Below, one piece after another: positions 35,803 through 47,055 of a stretch of 64,000 bases of DNA (position 1 is its first letter; each line of letters opens with the position of its first letter). The position numbers and the translations under genes are program-made. The notes under the pieces are model-generated. The model had not been told where the DNA came from. It saw nothing but the letters and a program-made list of their open reading frames with translations, and did no database searches. Source of the DNA: Candolleomyces eurysporus (lineage: Eukaryota; Basidiomycota; Agaricomycetes; Agaricales; Psathyrellaceae). The stretch covers positions 1 through 64,000 of the forward strand of contig JANBPK010000845.1 of NCBI GenBank assembly GCA_027579435.1, read 5' to 3'.

Positions 35803-37060
35803 CTAACCAGGCCTATACACGCTCAGATGCATCGTAACAGGATACATCCCGCCTTGGATGGAAGTCCGTGGACATGTGGGAGGATGCGACTGCTGAGCAG
35901 GTTCTTGGGATGTGGGTGAGGGTGCGCTGGGAGAGAATGAGTTCCATGGGGATCGACGTTTGCGGTGATGAGGGTGACAATCATCATCATCATCTTCGTA
36001 CTCATCATGCCCATGACGGGAGCAAGAACGGTACCCAGAACGATGAGAGGTAGAATTTCGGTACTCTGACTTTTCCTTGTCCAGAGGCGGAAACCGATGC
36101 TGATCCAGGCGCAGGGACAGGTGCAGGGACGCAGCGGACACGGCCAGACTCGCTCCATTAGCCCACTCTACGCTGTATGCTGATAAAAGCCCGTCAGCTC
36201 TGGATGGGCTTGCAAGAACTGTTGCAAGACCACTGATGAGGGGTTCACGAGCCTCCAGTGGTCTTTCTGTAGGGGGTTGAAATCGGCTGTGGGTGGTGCT
36301 AGGAGATTTGACTGGAAGTCGAGGGTGCGGCGGGGAGTCGGTGCGAAGAACGCGGGTAGCTTCGAGCGTTATGAGGTTGATCGTAAGAGCTCTAACCATG
36401 GTGACTCATTGAACCAGGACTAGGGATAAGTGCAATCGGAGTCGGATAACTCAACGAATGCCGAATCCGATGACTCTGACTCGGCTTATGACAGACGAGG
36501 GTACAGATGGAGACCAACGATACTCTTTAGCAAGCTCGAGCACAACGTCCTGTGGATCGGGAGGGTGGAGTGGTCAAAGACTGATAGACTCATCATCAGT
36601 CCACAAGGCTAACGGTGAGACTAACGTTGTGGTGAAGTGAGGCTGCACGAGGACGGCTTCCACGAGCGGAGGGGTTGTCACCAGTGGGATGTGTGGAATG
36701 GGGAGGATGCCGCTGTGGTGGGAGTGGGTAGAGATATAGGAGGCCGAAAGTTATCTCGAACGAGTGGAAGAGTCCGTTGATGGGGCGTAAGAAGTCGAAG
36801 AGAGGTAGAAGCTGTAGTGGTCGGGTCGATCGGCAGGGCTGTGGCTAGAGGGTAGTTTGAAAACGAGATCCTGAGATGGAATAGACCGCGAAAGAACATG
36901 TGCTCTTACCACTTCGAGAAAAATGTGAAAGATAGCGTGGACGGGAGTGCCCACGCGAGGTAGGACGAGACGGGGAGCGAACGCGAAGGAGGACGGGATG
37001 GCCGGTTTGAATCTGAGTGGACCTCATTTCGTGTGTAAGAGCGGGTCAGACCAGCTCTCT
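35803..37060 (-). pseudogene. Decayed copy of the Ser/Arg/His-rich gene at 41.0-43.5 kb
   Basis: The leftward frames together recapitulate the intact gene but with frameshifts and deletions: RSPSRPTSRGHSRP then RSGKSTCSF near 36900-37000; EWANGASLAV, SHRSGYRS, HGHDEYEDDDDD, KRRSPWNSFSPS and MYPVTMHL between 36400 and 35820. The intact protein has HGYHDDDDDDDD, KRRSSWNPFSSS and VYPVTMHP in the same order. The last 198 residues are still one open frame, so it might yield a truncated protein. Confidence 0.75.
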
Positions 37061-37532
37061 TGAGGTCCACATGACGAGTTCAGGTCGATAGCAGGTTTCC
37101 GGGGTTTCCATGCGAACAGAGGTGCAGAGGAGAAGGGACAAACCACGAAGAGACAAAGACTCAGCGCAAACGATTTTGAACAGATGGCTGGATCAGTCAC
37201 GTGGCAGGAAGATAAGATAAAGCCCGAGCATCTTCTATGACAATTCTATGAGAACTCTTGGCTGGGCTTCTTGGGCAAAGAGGTGGGAGGTCTTTACATC
37301 TAAACGAGCTTTTTCAATCAGAACTCACTCCCTCTGAAAAACGCTGCACTGCACTGTCTTGTGGCCCGTGGAGCTACCTCGAAGAAAGATCTAGGACCAT
37401 AAAAAATCGGAAGAGATCTTGTTACTCGGCTTTAGAATACTGGGACTTGAGAGCAATACAAATGTTGTCAAGCTATGACATAATACCAGAATGAGTACCA
37501 GAGCAGATTAAAGAGTAAAATCACTGAGTTGT
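37061..37532. other. Intergenic, about 470 bp
   Basis: 3' side of the leftward gene ending at 37533. No feature recognised. Confidence 0.5.
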
Positions 37533-39389
37533 TCATTCCACGTGCATAGTAAAGTCGACGGCTTGAGAGGAATGGGAATCGTGGTCTGCAATCGTCCCCG
37601 AGAAATTGCTAGGGAAAACCACTTCCACGAGATGAACGAAATTGGTGAACATCGGCAAAGACTCTATTTCTCTTCCTTTGCCCTTCTTATCCTTGCGGAT
37701 TCTCTTCAACAGATTAATCGTCCTGGGCGTCTGATAGTGGTCTGAAGGAAGAGCCCAAAGAGAAGCGAATTTGACCGCGACCTGTTCGTCCTGCGTTTCG
37801 CCTACCAAGCGACCCAACGAGAAATGGGCAACCATCGTGGAGTCATCCGACTTGCGGGGTGGTCGGAAATCCGTCCTACGAAGTGCAGAGGTGTTGAACT
37901 TGAGCTTCCTGGCACCAGATACCGCCTCGTGATGGATTGAGGTGACCTTCTTCGTCCATTCCTCCCCCTCTTGTACTTCTCTCCCCTGTGTCGTAGCAAA
38001 TTCTACGGCAACTTCTGGCCCAGTCTTCCCGGCAACCTTAGCTATAAACTTCTCCACAAAGTTCCCAAACGTCTTATGGCCCTTGATGACCTTGATTTCG
38101 CCTCCATGGCTTTGCTGCTCCGCGGGATACTGGATCGCACGATGGCTCCTAGTGCCATCTCCTGAGACTCGAACGTGCCCATATTGGATGTGGAAAGGAT
38201 TGTTCGCAAGCCGTGGTCCTACGAATGAGATCTCGTGGAACTCGATCGATGATTCATTTTCAGTTTTCTACTCACCAAGTAGTCCGTTAGCATCCACACT
38301 GACATTTAATTGCTGTAGTTACATACCTTAATGTCGAACGCAGCGTGTGTAGCCACCTCCACTTCGATATCATCTTTACTGAGTTTATCGAAAGTCCTGA
38401 TCTCGATGCATGCATCATCTGCTCGCGAAGCAGGGAGAACAGATAGATCTCGACTAATAGCGTTATCAACAAGCTTGCCTAGGGCCGCATTTTCGAAGTT
38501 CTTCCCCCTCCGCCTCTCTCTTTGTTCATCAACTTGAGACGGCAAAGCCGAAGACCTTGTTTTTAGAACTTCGCCGTCAGGCAGCCGTACCGAGATAATG
38601 TATGACGGCAGACATTGACGTAACTCGTCCATCTTGATAGCCTTGGCTCTCGCGGATGGGTCCAAGATTGTGATGACGATTTCTTCCTGGTATTCGAAAT
38701 TCCGATCGTCGAGAGAAAGCGCCTCTTGATCGAAGCCGACTTGGGCGATCCATTGATTTCTCCTGATCCCCCTGTCTTCTAAGATTCCTGCAATCGAATC
38801 CATCTTGCTCACGATGTCTTTTTTGGCGCCATCGGCGACAATAATAACATGTCGCAGCCGCGGCGTAGGGCTCTTGAGAGTCTCCGGTGTTGGCATCTCT
38901 GGAGGGATTGCTTCTTCCCCTCGATTTACGTTCGTCAGTTGACTATTGACATGTCGCGGCTGCGGCGTAGGGCTCATGAGAGTCTCCGGTGCTCGCATCT
39001 GCGGAGCGATCACTTCTTCTTCTTCTTCCTCTTCTTCCTCTTCCTCTTCCCCTTGATTTACGTTCCTCAGTTGACAATGACCACCAGGAAGTAATGAGGG
39101 AAATACACTCACTCTTCTTCTGCGTCCTAGACCCGTTGCCCCAGTTGACACCGCCAGTTATCTTGCCGTTGAAAATTGGTCCCTTGGCACCATTTTGATG
39201 GTACACATTGGAGGTTCTGACGGAATGATCATTCACTGTTTTGGAGGAACGTCGATCGTTATAGTTGCCTTGGATGTTGTTGAAGCTAGCGTTTTGCATC
39301 TCGAGGTTGAACGCACCGTGGGAGAACGACCCGTCGGATCCTCCTGGGGTACTGTCTCGCGATGACCTGGAATACGACGACGACATCAT
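37533..39389 (-). CDS. Chimeric protein: FNG-motif first exon joined to the unrecognised C-terminal domain
   Basis: Exon 1 (start 39389, or 39386) reads MMSSSYSRSSRDSTPGGS, then NASFNNIQGNYNDRR and a type A motif GPIFNGKITGGVN; it is clearly homologous to exon 1 of the gene at 26.6-28.1 kb. After an intron of about 61 bp come a Glu tract and two imperfect copies of a short segment (APETLMSPTPQPRHV / TPETLKSPTPRLRHV). Next is a domain paralogous to the C-terminus of the gene at 22.8-25.6 kb: WIAQVGFDQEAL, EEIVITILDPSARA, FVGPRLANNP, then KFASLWALPSDHYQTP. The stop is at 37533. Two different parents in one gene indicate exon or promoter shuffling. Role unknown. Confidence 0.7.
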
Positions 39390-41030
39390 TAAGAATGAAT
39401 CGTTTGCGAAGGAATGATTGACCCAGGAAAGGGAGGAAAGGTGACGGGAATCATAATCAGTCATTTGCCACCTTGATATATGAGTAACAGCATGGAACTG
39501 CCAATCTTGGAACTCGGCCTGAACTCTTGTTGGATGTGTCGAGATCTCCATCGACTTCCGGTTTACATGTTCCCCAAAGAAAGACATAACAAGGATCCAG
39601 AATCACTATAACCCGCGAAAAAAAAAGGAAAAAGTAGTTGTTCTGAAACTTCTCGACATAGTATCTCCACCCCGCCCTGGAGCCCTGGGGAAAGTGCAGC
39701 ATAGCCAATGCATAGCTTTCCCCTATAACAAGACAATAAGGTCCTCTCTGATATAGTGAAGTTTCAGACTTGCCAGATCGGGAGGCCAAAAGGACAATAC
39801 TCACTGCAAAAACCCGCGTCAGTCGGCTCACAATTAGACGCTCATGGAGGCAAAGGGGTAGAAAGATTCGCTTTAGGAAAGACACGTTCAGTTGGATTCG
39901 AAGGCGAATCGGCGAATTTGTTGTACTTTTCTCCACTTGGTCATTAAGAAGAAAGGAAGAGAAAACAAGAGCCTTCGTTGTTGCGATGATAACGGGTAGA
40001 GGTGTTTGACGGCTGCTAGGGGACAGCGGTTATGAACGCCTCCTGAAGGGCAAGAACAAATGAAGTATCGCCACTTCCGAGACGACTGTCAGCACCCACT
40101 CCTCCTGCGCGATGTACACTCGTCCTACTGCGGCGCCAGATCAAATCTAGGGAGTGAAATCCTCGACACCACTATGAATCGCTTTGAAGGAAGGCTAAGC
40201 GCCTTCCGCGCTCATTCGGATGAGATACGGAAGATTCTTCGAAAAAAACGTTGTCCATATAACTAACGCTCGACGTCTGAGGAAGCTGAACATGGTTCAT
40301 ATTATGGCTGTGATAGCGATGGTGAGCATAATGTTCATTATCATACGTGCTGTGTGATGAGGTCGAGAACGGCGATCCCAATTCATCCTAAGCCGACTGC
40401 TTTGAAAGTTCATTCGAGCTCCCTCCACGCTTTTCAACATTCCTCTCGGAAAGCCCATTGTCGTCACGCTGCTGGTGGTGATAAGGTTGATTATTCCCTT
40501 GAAATTGTTCGAAGCCTCTCCATACTCTCTCCAGCCAGATCCTCTCTAGCTCATCATCACCATTCATCATTCGACCTGGCACTTGGGTCGAGGACGCCCC
40601 TGGTCGGCGTGGACAGGTTTCATTCCTCGACAGTCTATGAGCAAGAATAGGAAAAAGCCGGTCTTCGTCGGCCTCCTACCCTGCTCCTCGATCTTCAAGA
40701 CGTACATGCCTGCTCTGATTCCCAACTTTTCCTACTTAGAAACAGTCCTGCGTCCGTCCGTCCGTTGGAAGATAAATATATATATTTAGGGTGGAGACCT
40801 TTCGACGGGACACGGCGGGAAAACTCGGGAGGAAGCATACGGGTGATTGCAGAGCTATATGCATATGGTTTCCACTGCTTCGACACATCGTCGAACCGTC
40901 ATCAGCTTCACACCACCTCCCTCCACACCCCTCCTGATGACCCTTTGCCCCTCCGCCTCCATGCCTCTCCCAGCCCCCCNTCGCAAGCACCCTCCCACCT
41001 CACTTTCACTCACTCCCCTTCTCCTCCCAA
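39390..41030. other. Intergenic with duplicated blocks
   Basis: 39930-40390 shares ordered blocks with 34.3-35.1 kb, marking a third copy of the duplicated flank. N at 40980 follows a run of C. No intact gene recognised. Confidence 0.5.
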
Positions 41031-43478
41031 CTAACCACCCGACGGCGCCCTATGCGCCTTTGGATGCATCGTAACAGGATATACAACGGCCTGCCCGGAT
41101 TCTCTATTCCTCCTCGGCAATGCATGCTCCCTCTCTTGCTCCTGATCCCACCGCGGATGTAAATCTCTCGACATGCGGCGTTCGTGCCGCGCTGGGTCGG
41201 CGGATACTAGGGCCGAGCGGGTTCTCCGATGCTTCGATGAAGAGGTCTTCGTAGGAGAGTGAGAGTGATGGGATGTGGGCGACGCTGGGCGAGATGAGGA
41301 GAATGGGTTCCACGAGGATCGGCGTTTACGGCGGTGGCTTGACGAGGAAGACGGTTCTTGGTCGCGGTCATCTCGATCGCGGTGGCGGTGACGGCGAGAG
41401 TGACGGTCTTCATCGTCATCGTCGTCGTCGTCGTCATGATAGCCATGTCGACTGCGAGACTGAGAGCGGTCACGGTCCCCAGAACGATGAGACCTCAACT
41501 TCGACCTCGACCTCGAACGCTCGTCGCCATCATGCTCACCACGATGCCTCGACCTCGACCTCTCACCATCACGATCCCTATACCAACTCGGCTTCTTCTT
41601 AAGCTTATTCTTCTCCCTCTCCCGTCGATCAGCTTCCCTAGCAGCCTGGAGCTGGTCCACACTCTTCGACCTCGAGCGTCCAAAGGAGGGTCTCCAATTC
41701 ATCCAGCCTCCTCCACCCTCACTTGTACTGAGGGGAACAGGCCCACCCATACTTGCACGTTTCTCGCTCCTCGATGACCGGCTCGAGCGTATGGAAGAGG
41801 AAATTGGTACAGATCCATATACCGGTGGATATCCGTATGCGGGTCCGTGCCCATGCCCCGACGCAGATCCAGGCGCGGGAACAGGAACAGGAAACGCATG
41901 AGGCATAGTCGGACTCGCCCCGGGAGGCGCACTCCACCCAGCGTACTGATAGAACCCTGTCGACTCCGGATGGGCTTGCAAGAACTGCTGCGGGACCACC
42001 GGGTAGCCAGGTGCGGAGGTGGAGGGGTTCACAAGCCTCCCATGATCTTTCATATCGTGGAACTCCCCAGGGGTCGACATCCGCCGACTAGACGTAGAGG
42101 GTACACCCGAAAGTCGATGTGAGTTTGAGCGTAGGCTACTGCGAGTGTCGTGGGGCTGATCGTAGGGGCTGGGGTGGCTCGTCGTAAGAGGGTTAAGAAG
42201 CGCGCTGGGGTGACTCAACGAGTGGCGACTCCGATGGCTCTGACTTGACTTGTGACTGGACGTGCTGCTAGCTAAGGGTACGGGCGGGTACCGACGGTAC
42301 TCTTCGGCAGCTTGGGCGTTCCAACCTCCCGATCCACTATGGCTGTGGGGACTCATGTGATTGAGAAGAGAGGTTGTACGTGCGAGGTCGGCTTCCATTC
42401 GCCGGAGAGGATCCTCAGCAGTGGGATGTGCCGGATGAGGGGGATGGGAGGTACTGTGGTGGGATTGAGTTGAGACGTGGGAGCCAGAGCGAGGTCTTGG
42501 GTGAGTTGAAGAGTGTGTTGATGGAGCATGCGTGGACGGAGCATGGTGGGAGCGGGAGCTGTGGTGGTCGGAATGGCGGTCTGAATGGCCATCGGAACGG
42601 TTGCTGCTATGGTGTCCGTCCCTGGTGGGAGGCAGGAGATGATGGTTTGAGTAGGAAGACGCTGCATCATTATCCGGATAACGAGATCCTAGGATGGGTT
42701 GAGAGATGATAGAACATGAAAGAAGAGGTGCTCTTACCATGTCGAGAAGAACGTGAATGAGAGCGTGAACCGGCCGGGGAATGCGCACGGGAAGATGGGC
42801 GAGAGCGGGATGGGGAGCGAGAGCGGGAAGGGGGACGAGAAGGCCAGCGAGTCTTATCTGACAGGCTACCGTACGAGGAGTCCGAATCAGAGTCTTCGTC
42901 CCACTGTGGGTCTTCGTCCCTGGGAATTCCTGCAACGTTTGTTGATATTGAATAGACGGCAGCGAGTCGAAGAGTGGACTTACGGCTAGGGTTCTTCATG
43001 ACACCGAGGTCATTTATACTTTCAGTGTTTGGACGACCATGCTTCGTATCGCGTTCAGGAAGCCGTTTGTGGGGATGAGCGTGGAGCGAGGCGCCTGTGC
43101 TGCTAGTGCAAAGAGCGGGATACCGACTAAGGCTCCCAGTTTCAGCAACGATGGCTTCCCAGTCGATTATGGCGGTGGCAGGCTCTGGTTTCGCTTCTGG
43201 CTCGGGTTTGGTGAAATGTTTCGAGACTGCAAACCGTCAGTCATGTAAGAAAACAAAGAGCGCCAAAACGCACTCTTCTTGAGCAACTTGTTCCGACTGC
43301 GAGGACGAGGATTCGGAGGACCCGACATGAGGGCATCGGCAGCGACGGCCGACGGCGTGTAGGAGCTAGCAACTGGATACGCTTGCGGTGGGTCGTACGT
43401 GCCGGGATCGTAGGGCCCCATCTGCGAGCTAACTTCATTGCCAGAGAAATTGTGAGTTCTGCTGATCTTTGAAGGCAT
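41031..43478 (-). CDS. 765-residue Ser/Arg/His-rich protein
   Basis: Four exons (43274-43478, 42984-43226, a third from 42929, a fourth ending at 41031) with introns of 47, 54 and 49 bp sum to exactly 765 codons plus stop. The N-terminus is Pro/Tyr-rich. The middle is Ser/His-rich with RYPDNDAASS and a helix DPLRRMEADLARTTSLL. Then come GEFHDMKDHGRLVNPS, a Gly/Tyr/Pro-rich stretch, an RS/RD-rich charged region with a run of Asp, and a basic C-terminus. The helix and the HGRLxNPS motif recur in the divergent gene at 44.2 kb, so the two are homologues. RS-type composition suggests RNA binding or condensates, but no domain is recognised. Two pseudogene copies lie to the left. Confidence 0.7.
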
Positions 43479-43528
43479 AGTGGTACAGGATGAAGCTTGG
43501 AATTTGGCGCCGGGTGGTCTGTGCGAGG

Positions 43529-43540
43529 CTTATATGGGTT
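43529..43540 (-). promoter_or_regulatory. Possible TATA box
   Basis: On the minus strand CATATAAGCC lies about 55 bp upstream of the start codon at 43478. Position fits a core promoter; weak evidence. Confidence 0.35.
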
Positions 43541-44230
43541 TCGACCAATTGGAATGAAGATCCGTATCGATAACGTTCCACGCTGCTCTGGAATGTCACA
43601 AGGTCGCCTGAATCAGCAGGACAAAGCTTCAAAAGTAAAGGAAACGATGGTAAGCAGATGATATGAAATCCAAGAAGACCATTCCGAACCTCGTAGCTTT
43701 TGTAGTCATGGACGGCCAAACATGAGGTCACCGCAGGAGCCTGGATATAGGGCCCGAATGGAGCCATTTGGTGGAGCTATCGGTGCTGTCTACCTGTGTC
43801 CGTTCCGAGCACATTTTGGACGTCGAGATGACGAGCGTCCCTCGTCGCCATTCGTCGTTGTGGTCGACGTCAAATGCGTTCGGAATCATTTCGGGAGCGA
43901 ACAAGGCAGGCCGTTCTCACGCCGACTGGGGTCCAGGTTGGCTCAGCCTCCCGCCAGCTCACCGGCGCAACACAGAAATGGCTTGATACATTGATACTTC
44001 TGACTCGGCGAAAATAAACTCAGGCTCTCATCTCTACCATCTACGCTGACCATCTTTCTCTGATCCTTGGATGATGCTGTGACTCGAGTTAATCTCTTAT
44101 TCCAACCCCACCTTCAAGCGCCCGTTGCGTGTCACCCTCTCTTTCAGTTTCCAGCTGTCTTCTGCAGTTGCAGCCACACCACCAAGGGGACCTAATCTCG
44201 GTGATTGTATTGAATCCTAGGTCGACCAAA
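43541..44230. other. Divergent intergenic region
   Basis: Lies between the start codons of two homologous, divergently transcribed genes (43478 leftward, 44231 rightward), so probably a shared promoter region. No repeat seen. Confidence 0.5.
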
Positions 44231-45236
44231 ATGCCTCAAGCCAACTCTATTCCTTTCGAAACCGCCAATCTGGACTTAATTTCGGATAGACCGCGAAAAG
44301 GTGCGTGTTTTGCCTCGTTCATCTCCCGTTCGTATCCCAGGGACTCACTCACACGGACCCTTTCCCTCAGTCTCAGAATACCGTCTCCCAGCTCGAGAGC
44401 GAGAGCGAACCTACTCTTTACCCAACCGACCAGAGAATATTTCCTTCACCCGCAGCAACAGCCAGTCAGATGAAGACGAGTCCGACTCAGATCCCCTGGC
44501 ACGCATGAGGCTCAACCTCGAGCGCACCACATTCCTTCTCTCGAGGCTCAAGGTAGGGCTTAGCAGTAAGCCCGAAGTCATCGAGATCAAACCCCCCGCC
44601 TCCGACTCCTCCGACGAGTATCCCCACTACCACTACCATGATAAACCGAGGAAACGCGGGCCCAGGCCCGACTATGTCGTCGCTCCGCCGACCATGGAAC
44701 GGATGGACTCCACCTCCACCAACAATTCCACACAATTCAGCCTGGAGGTGTCCAACTACAACTACCTAGGGCCTAACGACGGGCATGATGATCACGGATC
44801 CGAGTTTCACCAACTGGTCAACCACGGGCGGCTGCATAACCCCTCTCGGGGGACCTTTAGGCCCTCAGCTCCCGCACCGAAAAAGATCATCTCGCGCCCT
44901 ATGGCTATAGCCCCCTTCCCCATGTCATCGTCGCAGGACATGAAGGAGCAACCGCTTGTGGAAGGCAGGTATGGCTTGCTAAAATCGCAGAGGAGGCAGA
45001 GCCACGGGATGCAGCCTTCGCCGTTGGAGTCGCATCATCCTTACCGCTCCCACACGCATACGAGGACGATGAGCACGTCCTCGGCGTCGCATCCGTACCA
45101 CCCTCCAGGTCTCGGCGGCTCGCACGGACATGGGCACGGGCATGGACGCTCGGCGTCCGTATCTCACGGGATGCCTCCTTCCTCGTCGTTGGGTAGGAAA
45201 CCGACGGTTCCTAGACGCGTCAGGTTCGAGATGTAG
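44231..45236 (+). CDS. 311-residue Ser/His-rich protein homologous to the divergent neighbour
   Basis: Exon 1 44231-44300, intron 44301-44370 (70 bp), exon 2 44371-45236; exactly 311 codons plus stop. The N-terminus MPQANSIPFETANLDL is followed by an Arg/Glu-rich part, the helix DPLARMRLNLERTTFLLSRL, a Pro/Asp/Tyr/His stretch, SEFHQLVNHGRLHNPSRG and a His/Gly-rich tail ending VPRRVRFEM. The helix and HGRLxNPS are shared with the gene at 41.0-43.5 kb. A decayed copy lies at 49.3-49.9 kb. Probably disordered apart from the helix. Function unknown. Confidence 0.75.
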
Positions 45237-46001
45237 TCAGTCACCTTGCCGCCGACTTCTTACGTCCCCTCCCTTCCTCCTTCGTGAGCGTTCTTTGTGA
45301 TACGAGGAGTGGGTTGTTGTATGTATGTTGTCATCTATCCTCGTATTTATCCTTCCTTATTCAGTCTCAACTTGGACTTTCGCTCTATGTCTATTACTCA
45401 TTTATTGTTACTTACATACTTATTCGTATTTTCTTGATAATTTGAATTGTTGTACTGACTGATTCCAGGCTCTCAAGGGCCAATCGTTCGTTGAGGGAGG
45501 TATGATATGGCCTTCTTTAACAGCGTCGAAGGCAGAGCATGAATCCAACCAACATTCATAATCACTATCTCGTTTTCACCACGGACGCGCATGCGCATAC
45601 GAAGAACGAAATCAGCTTAGGCGTCACGTCTGTAATTAAAGGAGAGCAGAGGATGCGTAACGAGTGAGACGCGTCGAATTCGTTTCGATGTGTGCCAGCT
45701 TTCGTACATCTTGAATATCCGATCAGCGAACGAAAGTCGGCTTCCCTCTTCGAACCTGATGCGTTTTTNACTCCTCGAATTTGCACTTGATCTTGATCAT
45801 GTTCCTTGGTACAAGTGGATTGTGTGTATGTATGTGATCTTCGTATTTATCCTCATTGCTTTTGGGGTCCGAACTCGAATCGCTATCCATTTGTCACTTG
45901 TACATTGTATTCGCTATCAATACTGGTATATATCCTGTCTGGCACTTCAGCTTTTACTTCGAACACTATCGCTCTTCTCCTTCCCTTCCCTTAGGGACGG
46001 C
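45237..46001. other. Intergenic, about 760 bp
   Basis: AT-richer sequence between two convergent 3' ends; N at 45770 after a T run. Nothing recognised. Confidence 0.5.
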
Positions 46002-46892
46002 CTAAGTCACCTGCATACTGGGTGCGAAGGTATTGCAATGCTTGCTGGGTAGCAGCTTGGGTAGCAGCTCCCGGCGTGTCTCCAACTGCCGCACCCAAAT
46101 TCTGTGGGGTCCGTAAGCCACTTGCCGGGCCCGGTATGACTGAATGCGCAAAGGAATTGTCAGTGTACGCAAAACGCAACGAACAGATCCGGTCCTACTT
46201 CGACTGACAACTATGAACGACCTTCCGCTTGGCCCCGTTACCTCTTGGACTTGAAATTCGTGGACGGCGGATGGCCCAAACAGATGGCTCACGGTATTAT
46301 TAAGTTCCACTGCAGTGGGCACACTTCCTAGAGTCACCATGAGGGTCTGCTCGGCGGAGCCGCCGTGTCCAGTTTCCTGAGTTTCTAAGTTGGTGTGGGG
46401 AGCTGCGTCATTCTCCGGGTAGCGATATCCTAAGATGGATCAAATAAATGCAGGACGCAAAAGAGAATGTATTCTTCAAGTTACCGGAAGCAGGACGAGG
46501 AGGTCCTGTAGTCCGTAGCACGGGGAATTAATTTAGTAAAAAGTTCGCAATGCAAGGCTTTCTCACCGTCTGTGTTCAAGGTGGAATCGGAACCCAAGTT
46601 ATCGACCGCTTCTCTCATCTCACTGTCGCTGTTACTCTCACTTGTCGGAAGGGCCTCCTTAGGCGGAAGGTGGTTGACGTACATTTGATCCTGAGATCTC
46701 TGCTGGGCTTGTGTATCCGTTGAGCTATTTTCAACTGCTTTAGGTAGCAAATGGGCCACCCCTATTAATTCAGTATGAAACAGGATTAGTCGCGCGGCTT
46801 TTCACTTTGCTTCGGACGCAAGTATGAAGGTTCCTTACCTCTGTGGACCGATATTGTTTTGGAGGCGATGATGTCTAGGGAATAGGCATCCA
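46002..46892 (-). CDS. Hypothetical protein sharing an exon with the Ser/Arg/His-rich gene
   Basis: Start at 46892 (MDAYSLDIIASKTISVHRG). Introns then join GVAHLLPKAVENSS, a Ser/Asp/Glu-rich part, a small exon GPPRPASG, and YRYPENDAAPHTN. The last splice (RPASG to YRYPENDAA) falls at the same place as in the gene at 41.0-43.5 kb (RHG to SRYPDNDAA), so this is a distant relative. The 3' end is uncertain: after FQVQE either a 102-bp intron continues to the stop at 46002, or a different frame with PQNLGAAVGDTPGAATQAAT is used. Function unknown. Confidence 0.5.
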
Positions 46893-47055
46893 TCCCTGTG
46901 GTCACTCAGTCAGGATTCGTTTACCCTCATGTAGCGGAGATCGACAAACCGTTCTGCCATGGTGCCTTTGGGGCACGCCTCCAGTCATTGTCGTGTGACA
47001 GAGCGCAATCCGTACCAGTCTAGTTTAGAAGTGAAGATGTAAGCGTATGGATGGC

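Noticed and set aside
41273..42709. Several rightward frames in 41.3-42.7 kb
   Set aside because: Antisense to the Ser/Arg/His-rich exon; low-complexity shadow without splice support.
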